A DNA stretch of 36,152 bases, taken from contig NZ_VSRL01000074.1 of assembly GCF_012184385.1 (NCBI RefSeq), positions 1 through 36,152 of the forward strand, given 5' to 3'. Position 1 is the stretch's first letter; every line of letters begins with the position of its first letter. Positions 1 through 8,018 of the stretch are shown piece by piece. The notes beneath the pieces were generated by a model that was not told where the DNA came from, did not search any database, and saw nothing but the letters and a program-made list of their open reading frames with translations. Both the position numbers and the translations under genes were made by a program. Source of the DNA: Lentzea indica (GTDB lineage Bacteria; Actinomycetota; Actinomycetes; Mycobacteriales; Pseudonocardiaceae).

Positions 1-1
1 A

Positions 2-160
2 CGAGTGCGCACCGGCACCGCACCCCGCACCATGGCCAGCCTGCGCAACCTCGCCATCAACGCACTACGCCTCGCCGGCCACACCAGCATCGCCACCGGC
101 CTCCGCCACACCAGCCGAGACTTCACCCGACCACTCACACTCCTCGGAATCCACCCCTGA
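2..160 (+). CDS. ISAs1-family transposase, C-terminal fragment (5' end outside window)
   Basis: An open frame enters from the window edge and encodes 52 residues before a TGA. It contains the signature [18 protein letters not shown] followed by [17 protein letters not shown], which matches the C-terminal end of ISAs1-type DDE transposases (pattern RNLAI..LR..G, then LR...RD..RPL.LLG). Only the tail is visible, so whether the full transposase is intact cannot be judged. The stop is followed within about 10 bases by what looks like the IS terminal repeat, which supports a real element end rather than a random fragment. Confidence 0.75.
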   Translation, partial: RVRTGTAPRTMASLRNLAINALRLAGHTSIATGLRHTSRDFTRPLTLLGIHP

Positions 161-168
161 CCAGCACC

Positions 169-191
169 GACACGACTTTGCCGGAACCCTG
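169..191. mobile_element. Probable right-end inverted repeat of the ISAs1-type element
   Basis: The stretch ends in TTTGCCGGAACCCTG, so read from the outside it begins CAGGGTTCCGGCAAAG. ISAs1-family terminal repeats characteristically start with CAGGG. It lies just downstream of the transposase stop, where the element end is expected. The matching left end lies outside the window, so target-site duplication cannot be checked. Confidence 0.5.
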
Positions 192-204
192 GGGCTCCGC
201 CCCA
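190..204. terminator. Short GC hairpin TGGGGC-TCC-GCCCCA
   Basis: A perfect 6-bp stem (TGGGGC/GCCCCA) with a 3-base loop sits immediately beyond the IS end, 30 bases after the transposase stop. GGGGCTCCGCCCC hairpins are common in intergenic regions of high-GC actinomycetes and may end the transposase transcript. There is no T tract, so the terminator role is an inference. Confidence 0.4.
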
Positions 205-601
205 GACCCCGCCAATCTGATCAAAGACCTGTCCAGCGCCGCGCGCGGGTTGATGGCACGCCTGTTGCTTTTGGCGGCTTGCGGCTGCGTAGGTGGGTTG
301 CGTTTGGCACCCCACCCGCGTTGTGTGTGAAAAGCGGGCTCGGCTGCGCCTTCGCTTGGGGCGGCTCGGCTTTGCCATCGCGGGTGGCTCTCGCAAAGCG
401 CTCAAGTCATCGAGTGCGTTCCGCCTCGACGTTCGACCGGGATCCTGTGGTCGGAGCTCGACACGGCGAAGATCCCCCTGCGGCCCACTCCGAAACGCTG
501 ACCTGAACAGCCTGTCCGGCCCTGCTTGATCTTCAGTCGATGCGCATGGCGTTGTGATTCACAAGACGTTGCCCGATCCGAGCGGTCTTGCACGTCGCGG
601 G
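205..601. other. Intergenic stretch, no recognisable gene
   Basis: About 400 bases without a convincing coding region. The open frames here (for example 279-506 and 293-529) give arginine/serine-rich translations without domains and without a ribosome-binding site. The sequence has T/G-rich runs such as TTGCTTTTGGCGGCTTGCGG and looks less coding-like than the flanks. It could be debris around the IS insertion. No promoter, RNA gene or repeat was recognised. Confidence 0.5.
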
Positions 602-1762
602 TCAGGAGCAAAGGGCAACGTCCATGGTGCGGCGCATGTGTTCGGTGGCCGCGCTGCCGGTTAGCGCGGTGATGTAGACGGTTGCCGCACGGCCAGAATC
701 GTCCTGACCGCTGACGTTCGCGACACCGCCGCCTGCCAGGTCGCCCCCGTGGGCCCAGATGTGGCGGCCGCACGACAGAGGCAGTCGGATCAGGCCGAGG
801 CCGTATTCCACACCTTGTCCCAGACCCGGCGCCGGCACGACGGTTCGCATCTGGGCCAGCGCCCAGCGTGGCAGCAGCCGTCCACCTAGCAACTCCTGCC
901 AGAACCGGTTGAGATCCGTCGGCGTTGACACCATCGCACCGGACGCGCCGGCCCAGGAAGGCTCGTACTCGGTGACGTCGACCAGCGGTCCGGCCGGATT
1001 GGCCTTGTCCACGGTGTAGTTGTGAGCGTGCGGGCCGCGGATTCGCAGCTCCCCGGCCGGCGGCCAGTACGTGTCACGCAGGTGCGCGGGGCGGATCACC
1101 AGCTCCGTCACGGCCGTGCCGATGTCCTTGTGCGTCAACTGTTCCACAATCATACCGGCGAGAACGTAGCCGGTGTTGGAGTACTTCCAGCCCTGGCCGG
1201 GGGCGAAGTCCGGCTTGTGGGACAGGGCGATTCGGACCAGCTCCGCCGCCTCGACCGGCTGGTTCTGCTCGTCGAGGTTCACGAACCTGACGTAGTCCGG
1301 CAGCCCGCTGGCGTGCTGCAGCAGTTGGCGCACAGTGATGTCGCGGCCGTCAATCGCGCTTCCCTCGCCTGTGCCCCGCACCACCCCAGGCAGGTAGGTC
1401 TCGACCGGCGCGTCGAGCCGAACCTGGTGCCGGGCAACCAATTGCAGCACGGCAACAGCGGTGAACGGCTTGGTGACGCTGGCGATCCGAAAGCGGCCGT
1501 CGCCATCGACCATCGCACGATCCGTGCCCAACTCCGCCGTGCCGGACGTGATCGTGACCGACCTGCCACGTCGATCGCGGACCTCAGCCAGCGCCCCGGG
1601 AATCCGGTCGGCGCTGGTCATCAGGTCGAGTTGGGCTCTGACGGCCGCCACATCGGTGATCGGATCATGCTCGGCGGCGGCCGGTGCGGACAACGCCACG
1701 ACCGATGCGCCTACGGCCATGGCCACCACGACGCGCCGGACTGTCGACGGTTCGATTCTCAT
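602..1762 (-). CDS. Secreted serine hydrolase, beta-lactamase/DD-carboxypeptidase (class C) fold
   Basis: The protein has 386 residues. An N-terminal signal peptide (charged MRIEPSTVRR, hydrophobic core about 11-28, AAA-E cleavage site near 30) sends it out of the cytoplasm. The family motifs are present in order: S95-V-T-K98 (nucleophile and general base), Y194-S-N196, and H338-G-G in place of the KTG triad, as is usual for serine hydrolases of the beta-lactamase family PF00144. Such proteins are D-Ala-D-Ala carboxypeptidases, esterases or D-aminopeptidases, and the substrate cannot be told from motifs. It is a lone minus-strand gene. A hairpin at 1805-1828 separates it from the next gene upstream. 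Confidence 0.85.
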   Translation of the reverse strand: MRIEPSTVRRVVVAMAVGASVVALSAPAAAEHDPITDVAAVRAQLDLMTSADRIPGALAEVRDRRGRSVTITSGTAELGTDRAMVDGDGRFRIASVTKPFTAVAVLQLVARHQVRLDAPVETYLPGVVRGTGEGSAIDGRDITVRQLLQHASGLPDYVRFVNLDEQNQPVEAAELVRIALSHKPDFAPGQGWKYSNTGYVLAGMIVEQLTHKDIGTAVTELVIRPAHLRDTYWPPAGELRIRGPHAHNYTVDKANPAGPLVDVTEYEPSWAGASGAMVSTPTDLNRFWQELLGGRLLPRWALAQMRTVVPAPGLGQGVEYGLGLIRLPLSCGRHIWAHGGDLAGGGVANVSGQDDSGRAATVYITALTGSAATEHMRRTMDVALCS

Positions 1763-1804
1763 TGATCAAGCCTGTTGCCCGGCCTGATGCGCGGCAATGG
1801 AATC

Positions 1805-1828
1805 AGCCCCAGAACCAACCGTGGGGCT
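1805..1828 (-). terminator. Hairpin AGCCCCA / TGGGGCT between two minus-strand genes
   Basis: A perfect 7-bp inverted repeat (1805-1811 and 1822-1828, 10-base loop) lies between the stop of the Gfo/Idh/MocA gene (1959) and the start of the serine hydrolase (1762). On the minus strand it would end the MerR-oxidoreductase transcript. It lacks a T tract, so this is a candidate only. Confidence 0.35.
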
Positions 1829-1958
1829 GGCCCCATCGACAGGTACGACCAGGTTGCCACCCGATACGACAAGCGCGACTTCATGGGCGCCAGCGCCTGT
1901 TTGTCAGGCGTCGAGTGGCAAGCAGCCCGAACTCGGCGAGCTGCTTCGATGGCAGCGG

Positions 1959-2966
1959 TCAGAGGGTGATGGAGTCGCCCGTTGCGGCTGACTGCTTGGC
2001 CGCCTCGATCACCTCCAGGCCCGTCACTGCGTCCTGAGGAGACACCGGGGCCACGCCCGCCGCTACCGAGGCGTAGAAGTCCTGGTAGGCGCCGGGCTCC
2101 GTGCGGTGGGGCTTGCCGCCCAGCGTGCCCCAGTCCGATTCGGGTTCTTCACCCCAGCCGGGGCCCGCAGGGGTTTCGCCTGCCTTGAGGCGCTCTTCCT
2201 GGGGGTCCATTCCGTACTTCACGTAGGCGGCGTCGTGGCCGAGCACTCGGAAGCGTGGGCCGAGGTCGGCGGCCAGTGCGCTCATCCACAGGTGGGAGCG
2301 GACGCCGCCCTCGTGGGCCAAGGAAAGGAAGACGTCGTCGTCGGCCTTTGCGCCTGGGCGGACGGTCGCTATCTCGGCGTGGACTGAAAGAGGGCGGCCG
2401 AACAGGGCCACGGACTGGTCGACCAGGTGGGTGCCCAGGTCGAAGAGGATGCTGCCCAGGTCGGCGGGGTCGCCGGATTCCTTCCAGGAGGACTTGATTT
2501 CGGGGCGGTAGCGCTCGAAGCGTGACTCGAAGCGGTGGACTGCGCCCAAAGTCTGGTCGGAAAGGAGTTTTTGGACGGTCAGGAAGTCGCCGTCCCAGCG
2601 GCGGTTGTGGAACGGGACGAGCATGAGGCCTCGGGACGAGGCGATGGACGCCAGGGCTCGGGCTTCGGCTGCTGAGCCTGCGAAGGGCTTGTCCACCACC
2701 ACGTTGAGGCCGTGTTCCAGGACCTGGCGGGCGTGGGTCGCGTGGAAGCGGTTCGGGGTGGTGATGACCACCAGGTCGAAGCCGCCGGTCCAGGCCTGGT
2801 CCAGAGAGGACAGAAGGCGGGCGGACGGGTAGCGCTCCGCGACCTCGGCTTGGCGCCGGGGGTTTGCCGTGACGACGGCCGCCAGCTCCAGGCCTGGAGT
2901 TGCCGCGATGAACGGGGCGTGGAAGGCCGCCCCACCTAGTCCGTAGCCGACCAGAGCTGTGCGCAT
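1959..2966 (-). CDS. Gfo/Idh/MocA-family NAD(P)-dependent oxidoreductase
   Basis: The protein has 335 residues from the ATG at 2966, chosen because MRTALVGYGLGGAAFHAPF puts the Rossmann glycine motif (GYGLGG) at the very N-terminus as in the family. A GTG start at 2990 would overlap the upstream gene. The N-terminal half is the dinucleotide-binding domain, with the conserved VVDKPFAGSAAEA segment (Lys of the EKP-type motif near residue 92). The C-terminal half is the Gfo/Idh/MocA substrate domain with DLGTHLVDQ. These enzymes oxidise or reduce sugars, inositols or related polyols; the substrate is unknown. The gene starts 10 bases after the stop of the MerR regulator, so the two are probably one transcript. 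Confidence 0.85.
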   Translation of the reverse strand: MRTALVGYGLGGAAFHAPFIAATPGLELAAVVTANPRRQAEVAERYPSARLLSSLDQAWTGGFDLVVITTPNRFHATHARQVLEHGLNVVVDKPFAGSAAEARALASIASSRGLMLVPFHNRRWDGDFLTVQKLLSDQTLGAVHRFESRFERYRPEIKSSWKESGDPADLGSILFDLGTHLVDQSVALFGRPLSVHAEIATVRPGAKADDDVFLSLAHEGGVRSHLWMSALAADLGPRFRVLGHDAAYVKYGMDPQEERLKAGETPAGPGWGEEPESDWGTLGGKPHRTEPGAYQDFYASVAAGVAPVSPQDAVTGLEVIEAAKQSAATGDSITL

Positions 2967-2976
2967 GACGATCAGC

Positions 2977-3693
2977 CTAAGCGGTCTCACCTGGTGGACG
3001 GGCTGATGGAGCGGCTGGTGCCCGCGCGCTCAGGTACTCGTTGAGTCGTGCGGAGGCGGCGAGCATCGCCAAGCCTTGCGCGGTGAGGCGGCGGCGCCAG
3101 TCGGTCAAGGCGGCGCCCAACGTGTCGGTGCCGCCTGCCGTGCGGATCTGTTGTACCACCAAAGCTATGCGCGCCAACGGGTAGCCGCCGCGCCGCAGCA
3201 GATGGGCCAGCTCGGCGTCGCGGACGTCCTCGGCGCGGAACACGCGGTAGCCGGTGGGCTCTCGGTCTGGCCTGAGGATGCCGGCCTCCTCCCACGCGCG
3301 CAGCGTCGCCGGCGTGACGCCGAGCCGGTGGGCGAGCTCGCCGATCGTGCGTGGCTCCAGGACCGGTTCGAAGTCGGTGAGGTCGTGCACCGCCCGGCTG
3401 ACCGAGTCGAGGGTTTCGCGGTCGCGGAGGTGTTGCTCGTGGCCGCGGTCGATGGTCAGGAGGACGTCGTCCAGGGAACCGGAGTGGATCGCGTTCATGA
3501 TCTGGCCGGCGGTGGAGTGCCCGAAGGCCGGGATCAACGCGATGAACGCCCGCAACGCGGCAGCGTGCACCTCGGTGTAGACGCGGTAGCCGGACGTCGT
3601 GCGCTCAGCGGGCGGGAGGAACCCGGACTGCTCGTAGTTGCGCACGGCCTGAGTCGAGATACCGTGCTCAAGGGCGAGGTCGGCTGGTCGCAC
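2977..3693 (-). CDS. MerR-family regulator with two tandem MerR HTH domains (TioE-like)
   Basis: The protein has 238 residues from the GTG at 3693, which places VRPADLALEHGISTQAVRNY at the N-terminus as in MerR proteins. Longer in-frame starts would run through the intergenic dyad. The first winged HTH covers residues 1-40 (STQAVRNYEQSGFLPPAERT, then SGYRVYT). A second complete HTH lies at 115-153 (TIGELAHRLGVTPATLRAWE, then GILRPDREPTGYRVF). A helical linker of about 70 residues joins them. Most MerR proteins have a single HTH. The duplicated arrangement matches regulators annotated as TioE-type in actinomycetes. It is divergent from an erythromycin-esterase-family gene and co-directional with an oxidoreductase, so control of both from the shared dyad at 3696-3743 is likely. 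No effector-binding domain was recognised. Confidence 0.85.
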   Translation of the reverse strand: MRPADLALEHGISTQAVRNYEQSGFLPPAERTTSGYRVYTEVHAAALRAFIALIPAFGHSTAGQIMNAIHSGSLDDVLLTIDRGHEQHLRDRETLDSVSRAVHDLTDFEPVLEPRTIGELAHRLGVTPATLRAWEEAGILRPDREPTGYRVFRAEDVRDAELAHLLRRGGYPLARIALVVQQIRTAGGTDTLGAALTDWRRRLTAQGLAMLAASARLNEYLSARAPAAPSARPPGETA

Positions 3694-3695
3694 GG

Positions 3696-3743
3696 TTGAG
3701 ACTTTAGAGGTGAACTCCAGCGGAAACTGAGCGAAAGTCTCAA
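3696..3743. promoter_or_regulatory. Perfect 10-bp inverted repeat, probable operator of the tandem MerR regulator
   Basis: TTGAGACTTT (3696-3705) and AAAGTCTCAA (3734-3743) are exact inverted copies separated by 28 bases. They lie in the divergent region between the MerR gene (GTG at 3693) and the esterase gene (ATG at 3773). Ordinary MerR operators are compact dyads of about 20 bp within a promoter spacer. The wider spacing here could fit a protein carrying two HTH domains, though this is inference. One arm nearly touches the MerR start codon, which suggests autoregulation. Confidence 0.6.
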
Positions 3744-3772
3744 TGGAGCCTTCAATGTTACGGTTTAGGCAC

Positions 3773-4885
3773 ATGAGCCAGGACATTCGTGAGTTCATCA
3801 GTCCCTTCACCGAGCTCTTGGCGTTCGGCGAGCCGACGCACCGGGAGCACGCCCACACCTGGATCCGCAACGAGCTGTTCGAGCAGCTGGCGGGCCTGGG
3901 CTTCCGCTCGATCGCCCTCGAGACCTGCCGGATCAGGGGGCTCGTGGTCGACGACTACGTCCAGGGCGGACCTGGCGAGCTCGACGCGGTCATGAAGGAA
4001 GGTTTCTCCCACGCGTTCGGGGAGTGGCCGGCCAACCGCGAGCTGGTCGCCTGGATGCGCGAGTACAACGCGGACAAAGCGCCACAAGAGCGCCTGGCGT
4101 TCCACGGCTTCGACTTCCAGACCGAGACGACCAGCGCGCCCAGCCCGCGCCCCTACCTGGAGCACGCCCGCGACTACCTGGGCGAGGACGTCGACCTGAC
4201 CATCGACGATGAGAAGTGGAGTCGCGACGAGGCCGTTCTGGATCTCACCAAGTCACCCGGACGGTCGGAAGAAGCCATCAGGCTGCGTGAGATCGGCACC
4301 GGGATGCTCAAGCGGCTGCACGCGCGCAAGACCGTCGACGGCGCCTGGAGCCGCGCGGAAACGCACCTGACGGCCGGCTTGAGCCTCCTGCAGTACCACC
4401 GGGAGTGCGCGGAGCCGAACCCGTTGGGCGTGCGCCTCAACCGGCTGTGTCAGATGCGGGACGGCGTGATGGCCCGCAACCTGCTGGAGATCCGGCGCGC
4501 CGAGGCGGGCCGTGGACCGACGTTCGTGTTCGCGCACAACGCCCACCTGCAACGCACCAACAGTTCGATGGAGATGGCCGGCGAGCGCATCGAGTGGTTC
4601 TCCGCGGGCGCGCTCGTGGCGCCCGTCCTCGGCGACCAGTACACGGTCATCGCGGGCACCCTCGGCCGCAACGACACCTTTGGGCTGGGTGAACCGGACA
4701 AAGACACCTTGGAAGGTCGGTTGCAGGGCCGTTTCACCACCTGGGGCATGACCAAGGACAAGCCGGAAGGAAAGACCCGCACCGACACCACGCTGGAAAT
4801 GGGCTACTTCCCGCTCGATCAGCACCTGATGGACGGTGCTGACGCGCTGCTGCACGTCAGGGTTGGTCGTCCAGTGACGCGGTGA
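3773..4885 (+). CDS. Erythromycin esterase family protein
   Basis: The protein has 370 residues. The ATG at 3773 (MSQDIREF) was preferred over the in-frame ATG at 3743 because the latter lies inside the operator dyad. Conserved family features are visible: GEPTH with Glu20 and His23 (equivalent to the GE.TH catalytic segment of EreA/EreB-like enzymes), the ALETCR strand, FHGFDFQ, and FAHNAHLQR with His255 and His258. EreA/EreB open the macrolactone ring of erythromycin. Many environmental members of this family have no proven macrolide activity. The divergent MerR regulator suggests inducible expression and hence a resistance or detoxification role. The 3' end overlaps the convergent next gene by 29 bases. 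Confidence 0.85.
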   Translation: MSQDIREFISPFTELLAFGEPTHREHAHTWIRNELFEQLAGLGFRSIALETCRIRGLVVDDYVQGGPGELDAVMKEGFSHAFGEWPANRELVAWMREYNADKAPQERLAFHGFDFQTETTSAPSPRPYLEHARDYLGEDVDLTIDDEKWSRDEAVLDLTKSPGRSEEAIRLREIGTGMLKRLHARKTVDGAWSRAETHLTAGLSLLQYHRECAEPNPLGVRLNRLCQMRDGVMARNLLEIRRAEAGRGPTFVFAHNAHLQRTNSSMEMAGERIEWFSAGALVAPVLGDQYTVIAGTLGRNDTFGLGEPDKDTLEGRLQGRFTTWGMTKDKPEGKTRTDTTLEMGYFPLDQHLMDGADALLHVRVGRPVTR

Positions 4886-5363
4886 TCCACGGCGCGACGG
4901 GCAGGTCGCGCGTCTCGCACTCGATCGCCAGCTTCAGGGTCCATCGCAGGGCTTGTAAAACGACGGTCGCGAGCTCCTGCGGTGCCCCGTTGGCCAGGGC
5001 GATCTCGATCTGCTCCGAGGCCGCGTCCTGGTCGCCGTGCACCTCGGCCAGCAGCGCGCGGATCGCGGTGCGCACGGGCGGGTCCGCGTCGTCGATCTGG
5101 ACCTCGCGGCCCTCCTCGTCGAAGACCTGCATCTTCACCGGTGTGGCGCCGCCCGAGCCGAGCGCGCCCACCATGCTGCTGCACTCGGCGAACAGCAGCA
5201 GCACGAGCTCACGGATCTCCTCGTTGCCCTCGGGAGACCCGCTGAGGTAGCCGGTCACGAGGTCGACCGCCACAGCGTCCTCACCGGCCCTGGCGGCAGC
5301 CAGCGCCTCACCGGCCACGGCCGTCAGCCGTGACCAGCGATCTGGATCCTGTGGTGGTCTCAC
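4857..5363 (-). CDS. Conserved-looking hypothetical protein, 168 aa
   Basis: I do not recognise a family. The protein is acidic, soluble and mainly helical (for example LVTGYLSGSPEGNEEIRELV and VRTAIRALLAEVHGDQDAAS). It has no signal peptide or membrane segment. Codon use is typical of the window and the reading frame is favoured over the other strand, so it is likely real. It starts with GTG at 5363 without an obvious Shine-Dalgarno sequence. Its end overlaps the convergent esterase gene by 29 bases. A middle segment KMQVFDEEGREVQIDDADPP may form a small beta hairpin. Confidence 0.6.
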   Translation of the reverse strand: MRPPQDPDRWSRLTAVAGEALAAARAGEDAVAVDLVTGYLSGSPEGNEEIRELVLLLFAECSSMVGALGSGGATPVKMQVFDEEGREVQIDDADPPVRTAIRALLAEVHGDQDAASEQIEIALANGAPQELATVVLQALRWTLKLAIECETRDLPVAPWITASLDDQP

Positions 5364-5480
5364 AGGTACTGCCTACCGCGCGGTGTCACGCATTCGCAAT
5401 GCCCCATCTTGATCAGAGTGCTACCGGGGTATGTCACTCCGCAGGTCAATGTGGGAATCCGCGAATCCACCTAGCATCGG

Positions 5481-6602
5481 GTGGTGTTCCGCACGCTCTA
5501 CCGAACGATCCTCGGTCCTGATCGAACCCGAGTGCTCGTCAAAGCACTCGGTCGATGGAGCCTGCTCGTCTGCGCCGCTCTGATCATCTACGCCTTCGTC
5601 TGGGCGATCGTCGGCAGCGTCACGTACGTGCGCCAAGAGGACTCGGACGGCTGGTGGGTCGTGATCTTCCTGGTCACGCTCGGGCCGTACGTGCTGCTGA
5701 TCTGGTCTCCGCTCTACGCCTGGCGACTGGCGGCGGCCGGGTTCTACTTCGTCGGCCTTCTCGTCGAAGGGGACGGTTCGAGCGACTTCCAGTACTGGAC
5801 CACGGTGCCGCTCCTGGTCGCGGTCGCGGCCTTCTACTCGCGCCCGATCGTCATCACGGTCACGTTGATCAGCACGGCACTGGTTCCGTTCGTTGAACCG
5901 GTGGACGACTCGGTGGCGTTCTTCGTGCCCGCCATCGCAGCGGTCGTCTATCTGTTCGGTGCGCGCGGCAGGGCGGAACGCGAACTCGAAGAAGAGCGCG
6001 ACGCCAAGGCCGCTCTGGAGGAACGTGCCCGCATCGCGCGCGAGATGCACGACGTCGTGGCGCACCACATGTCGATGGTGGTCGTGAGGTGCGAGACCGC
6101 GCCTTACCGCCTCAAGGGACTGAACGAGGAGGCCGCGCGCGAGTTCGCGGAACTCGGCCAGGCGGCCAGGGAAGCCATCACCGACATGCAACGCCTGCTC
6201 GGCGTGCTCAGGACGAACGGCCAGGAGCTGGAACGGGAACCGCAGCCCGGGATCAGCCGCATCCCGGAACTGACCAGGCCCGGCGACGAGGCTGAGGTCG
6301 ACGTGGACGACGTGCCGGAGGCGGTGGGCCTCACCGCGTACCGGATCGTGCAGGAGGCGCTGACGAACGCGACCAGGCACGCGCCCGGCTCGAAGGCGTC
6401 CGTCCACGTGCACAAGAACGAGGGCCGGCTCGACGTGCTGGTGATCAACACCGCCGGAGGGCCGTCGATGGGCGGTGGCAGCGGGCAGGGCCTGGTGGGC
6501 ATGCGTGAACGCGTGGCGGTGCACGGTGGCACGCTGACCGTGAAGTCGACCGAGGACGGCGGCTTCATGGTGCGGGCGAGAATTCCGTTGGGGGACAAGT
6601 GA
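5481..6602 (+). CDS. Sensor histidine kinase, NarL/DesK-type (HisKA_3)
   Basis: The protein has 373 residues. The N-terminal 150 residues hold about five hydrophobic membrane segments with short loops and no large sensor domain, suggesting that it senses the membrane itself or uses a partner. A short coiled coil (ERELEEERDAKAALEERARI) leads to the H-box REMHDVVAHHMSMVVV with phosphoacceptor His190. The ATPase part has the N-box IVQEALTNATRHAPG and a glycine-rich GGGSGQGLVGMRERV. The GTG start is preceded 4 bases upstream by TAGCAT, a possible -10 box that would give an almost leaderless mRNA. Its stop overlaps the GTG of the response regulator (GTGA), showing translational coupling. Confidence 0.92.
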   Translation: MVFRTLYRTILGPDRTRVLVKALGRWSLLVCAALIIYAFVWAIVGSVTYVRQEDSDGWWVVIFLVTLGPYVLLIWSPLYAWRLAAAGFYFVGLLVEGDGSSDFQYWTTVPLLVAVAAFYSRPIVITVTLISTALVPFVEPVDDSVAFFVPAIAAVVYLFGARGRAERELEEERDAKAALEERARIAREMHDVVAHHMSMVVVRCETAPYRLKGLNEEAAREFAELGQAAREAITDMQRLLGVLRTNGQELEREPQPGISRIPELTRPGDEAEVDVDDVPEAVGLTAYRIVQEALTNATRHAPGSKASVHVHKNEGRLDVLVINTAGGPSMGGGSGQGLVGMRERVAVHGGTLTVKSTEDGGFMVRARIPLGDK

Positions 6603-7251
6603 TCAGGGTGGTCGTGGTCGACGACCAGGAAATGGTCCGCGAGGGCTTCTCCGCGCTGCTCAACGCGCAGGAGGACATCGAGGTGATCGGCGCGGCGGGC
6701 AACGGCGTCGAGGGCGTCGCACTCGCGCGCAGCGTCAAACCGGACGTCGTGCTGATGGACGTCCGCATGCCCGAGATGGACGGTCTCACCGCCACCAGGC
6801 TGTTGCTGAACGGTTCGGTCGAGACCAAGGTCCTCGTGCTGACCACGTTCGACCTCGACGACTACGTCTACGAGGCACTGCAGGCCGGTGCGAGCGGGTT
6901 CCTGCTCAAGCACGCACCGCCCGCGAGCTGCTCAACGCCGTCCGCGTGGTGGCCGCGGGGGAGGCCTTGCTGGCGCCGTCCATCACCAAGCGCCTGATCG
7001 AGGACTTCGTGAAGGCCCGTCGCACCGACCGCGTCCGGCCGGCCCAGCTGAACGTCCTCACCGAACGCGAGACCGAGATCCTCGTGCTGGTCGCGCAGGG
7101 CCTGTCGAACACCGAGATCGCCGCGCACCTCGTGCTCGCCGAGCAGACGGTCAAGACGCACGTGAGCCGCGTGCTCACCAAGCTCGGGCTCCGCGACCGC
7201 GCCCAGGCCGTCATCGCGGCGTACGAGAGCGGGCTCGTAGTACCGGGGTAG
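6599..7251 (+). pseudogene. NarL/LuxR-type response regulator, interrupted by a 1-base frameshift near 6920
   Basis: The receiver domain reads from GTG 6599 (VVVDDQEMVREGF, phosphoacceptor Asp54 in VLMDVRMP, VLVLTTFDLDDYVYEAL). At about 6917-6924 the frame changes. Upstream ends LLKHAPP; the downstream frame continues RELLNAVRVVAAGEALLAP and then the LuxR HTH (LTERETEILVLVAQGLSNTE, TVKTHVSRVLTKLGLRDRAQ), stopping at 7251. Restoring one C in the C run (CCGCCC to CCGCCCC) gives a continuous regulator of about 217 residues of normal length. The two halves match family expectation at the join, so this is either a very recent mutation or, more likely, a base-calling error. It is the cognate regulator of the kinase, whose stop overlaps this gene's GTG. 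Confidence 0.85.
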
Positions 7252-7313
7252 GAGCGGAAGAACAGCACGTCAGAGGGACGATTCGGGGTCTGTCGCCTTC
7301 CTAGTTTCGGTTC

Positions 7314-8018
7314 ATGCGCCGAGCCGTTCTGTTCCTCCTGCTGATCGCTGTTCCCGCGGTCGCGCCGTCGATCGCCGAGTGGCGCACCGACGTCGCCCGC
7401 CGGGTCGCGATCGTCGGCGATCTCGCCACCGCACGTGACGTCGTGGTCGTCGTGCCGGGGTCCGATGTGGACGTCGACAGGTTCGACCGCACCATCGGGA
7501 AGATGGCGGCCAACCTGTTCGAGCAGGCTCATCGCGACGATCTGGCGGTGGTCGCCTGGCTCGGGTACCGGACGCCGCAGGGACTTGGTGTGGACGCCGC
7601 CACCGGTGGGCTGGCCAGAACGGCCGCGGCTGAGCTCGTCGAGTTCGTGCGCGCCTTGCACACCAACGCCCGCATCCACGTCTTCGGGCACAGTTACGGC
7701 TCGGTTGTCGTCTCGTTGGCGGCGCACGAGCTGGATGTGGACGACATCGTGTTCACCGGAAGCCCTGGCGTGCGGGCGAAGTCCGTTGCGGAGCTGGAGA
7801 CGAAGGCGAAGGTCTGGGCGATCCGGTCCAGCGGTGACTGGATGCGGTTCGTGCCCAACGTCCGGCTCGGCGACCTCGGCCACGGCACCGATCCGGCGAA
7901 CGACGACTTCGGTGCCACCGTGCTGCGGTTCGAAGGCGGCAAGCACGACACCTACTACGAACCGGGTAGCGCGACACTGACTGCGCTCGTCCGGATTGCT
8001 TCGGGGGAGAAGCCTTGA
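7314..8018 (+). CDS. Secreted alpha/beta hydrolase, DUF1023-like
   Basis: The protein has 234 residues with an N-terminal signal or anchor (MRRAVLFLLLIAVPAVAPS). The fold signature resembles the actinobacterial alpha/beta hydrolase family DUF1023 (PF06259): VVVVVPGSDVDVDRFD, VVAWLGYRTPQG, then the nucleophile elbow GHSYGS with Ser127, and a C-terminal HDTYY containing a plausible catalytic His. The substrate is unknown; relatives are esterase-like. TAGTTT lies about 7 bases before the ATG and could be a -10 box of a leaderless transcript. Its stop overlaps the TTG start of the acyltransferase gene, so the two are translationally coupled. Confidence 0.8.
   Translation: MRRAVLFLLLIAVPAVAPSIAEWRTDVARRVAIVGDLATARDVVVVVPGSDVDVDRFDRTIGKMAANLFEQAHRDDLAVVAWLGYRTPQGLGVDAATGGLARTAAAELVEFVRALHTNARIHVFGHSYGSVVVSLAAHELDVDDIVFTGSPGVRAKSVAELETKAKVWAIRSSGDWMRFVPNVRLGDLGHGTDPANDDFGATVLRFEGGKHDTYYEPGSATLTALVRIASGEKP

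Noticed and set aside
279-529. Two short plus-strand open frames downstream of the IS end
   Set aside because: No ribosome-binding site, no domain and weak coding composition.
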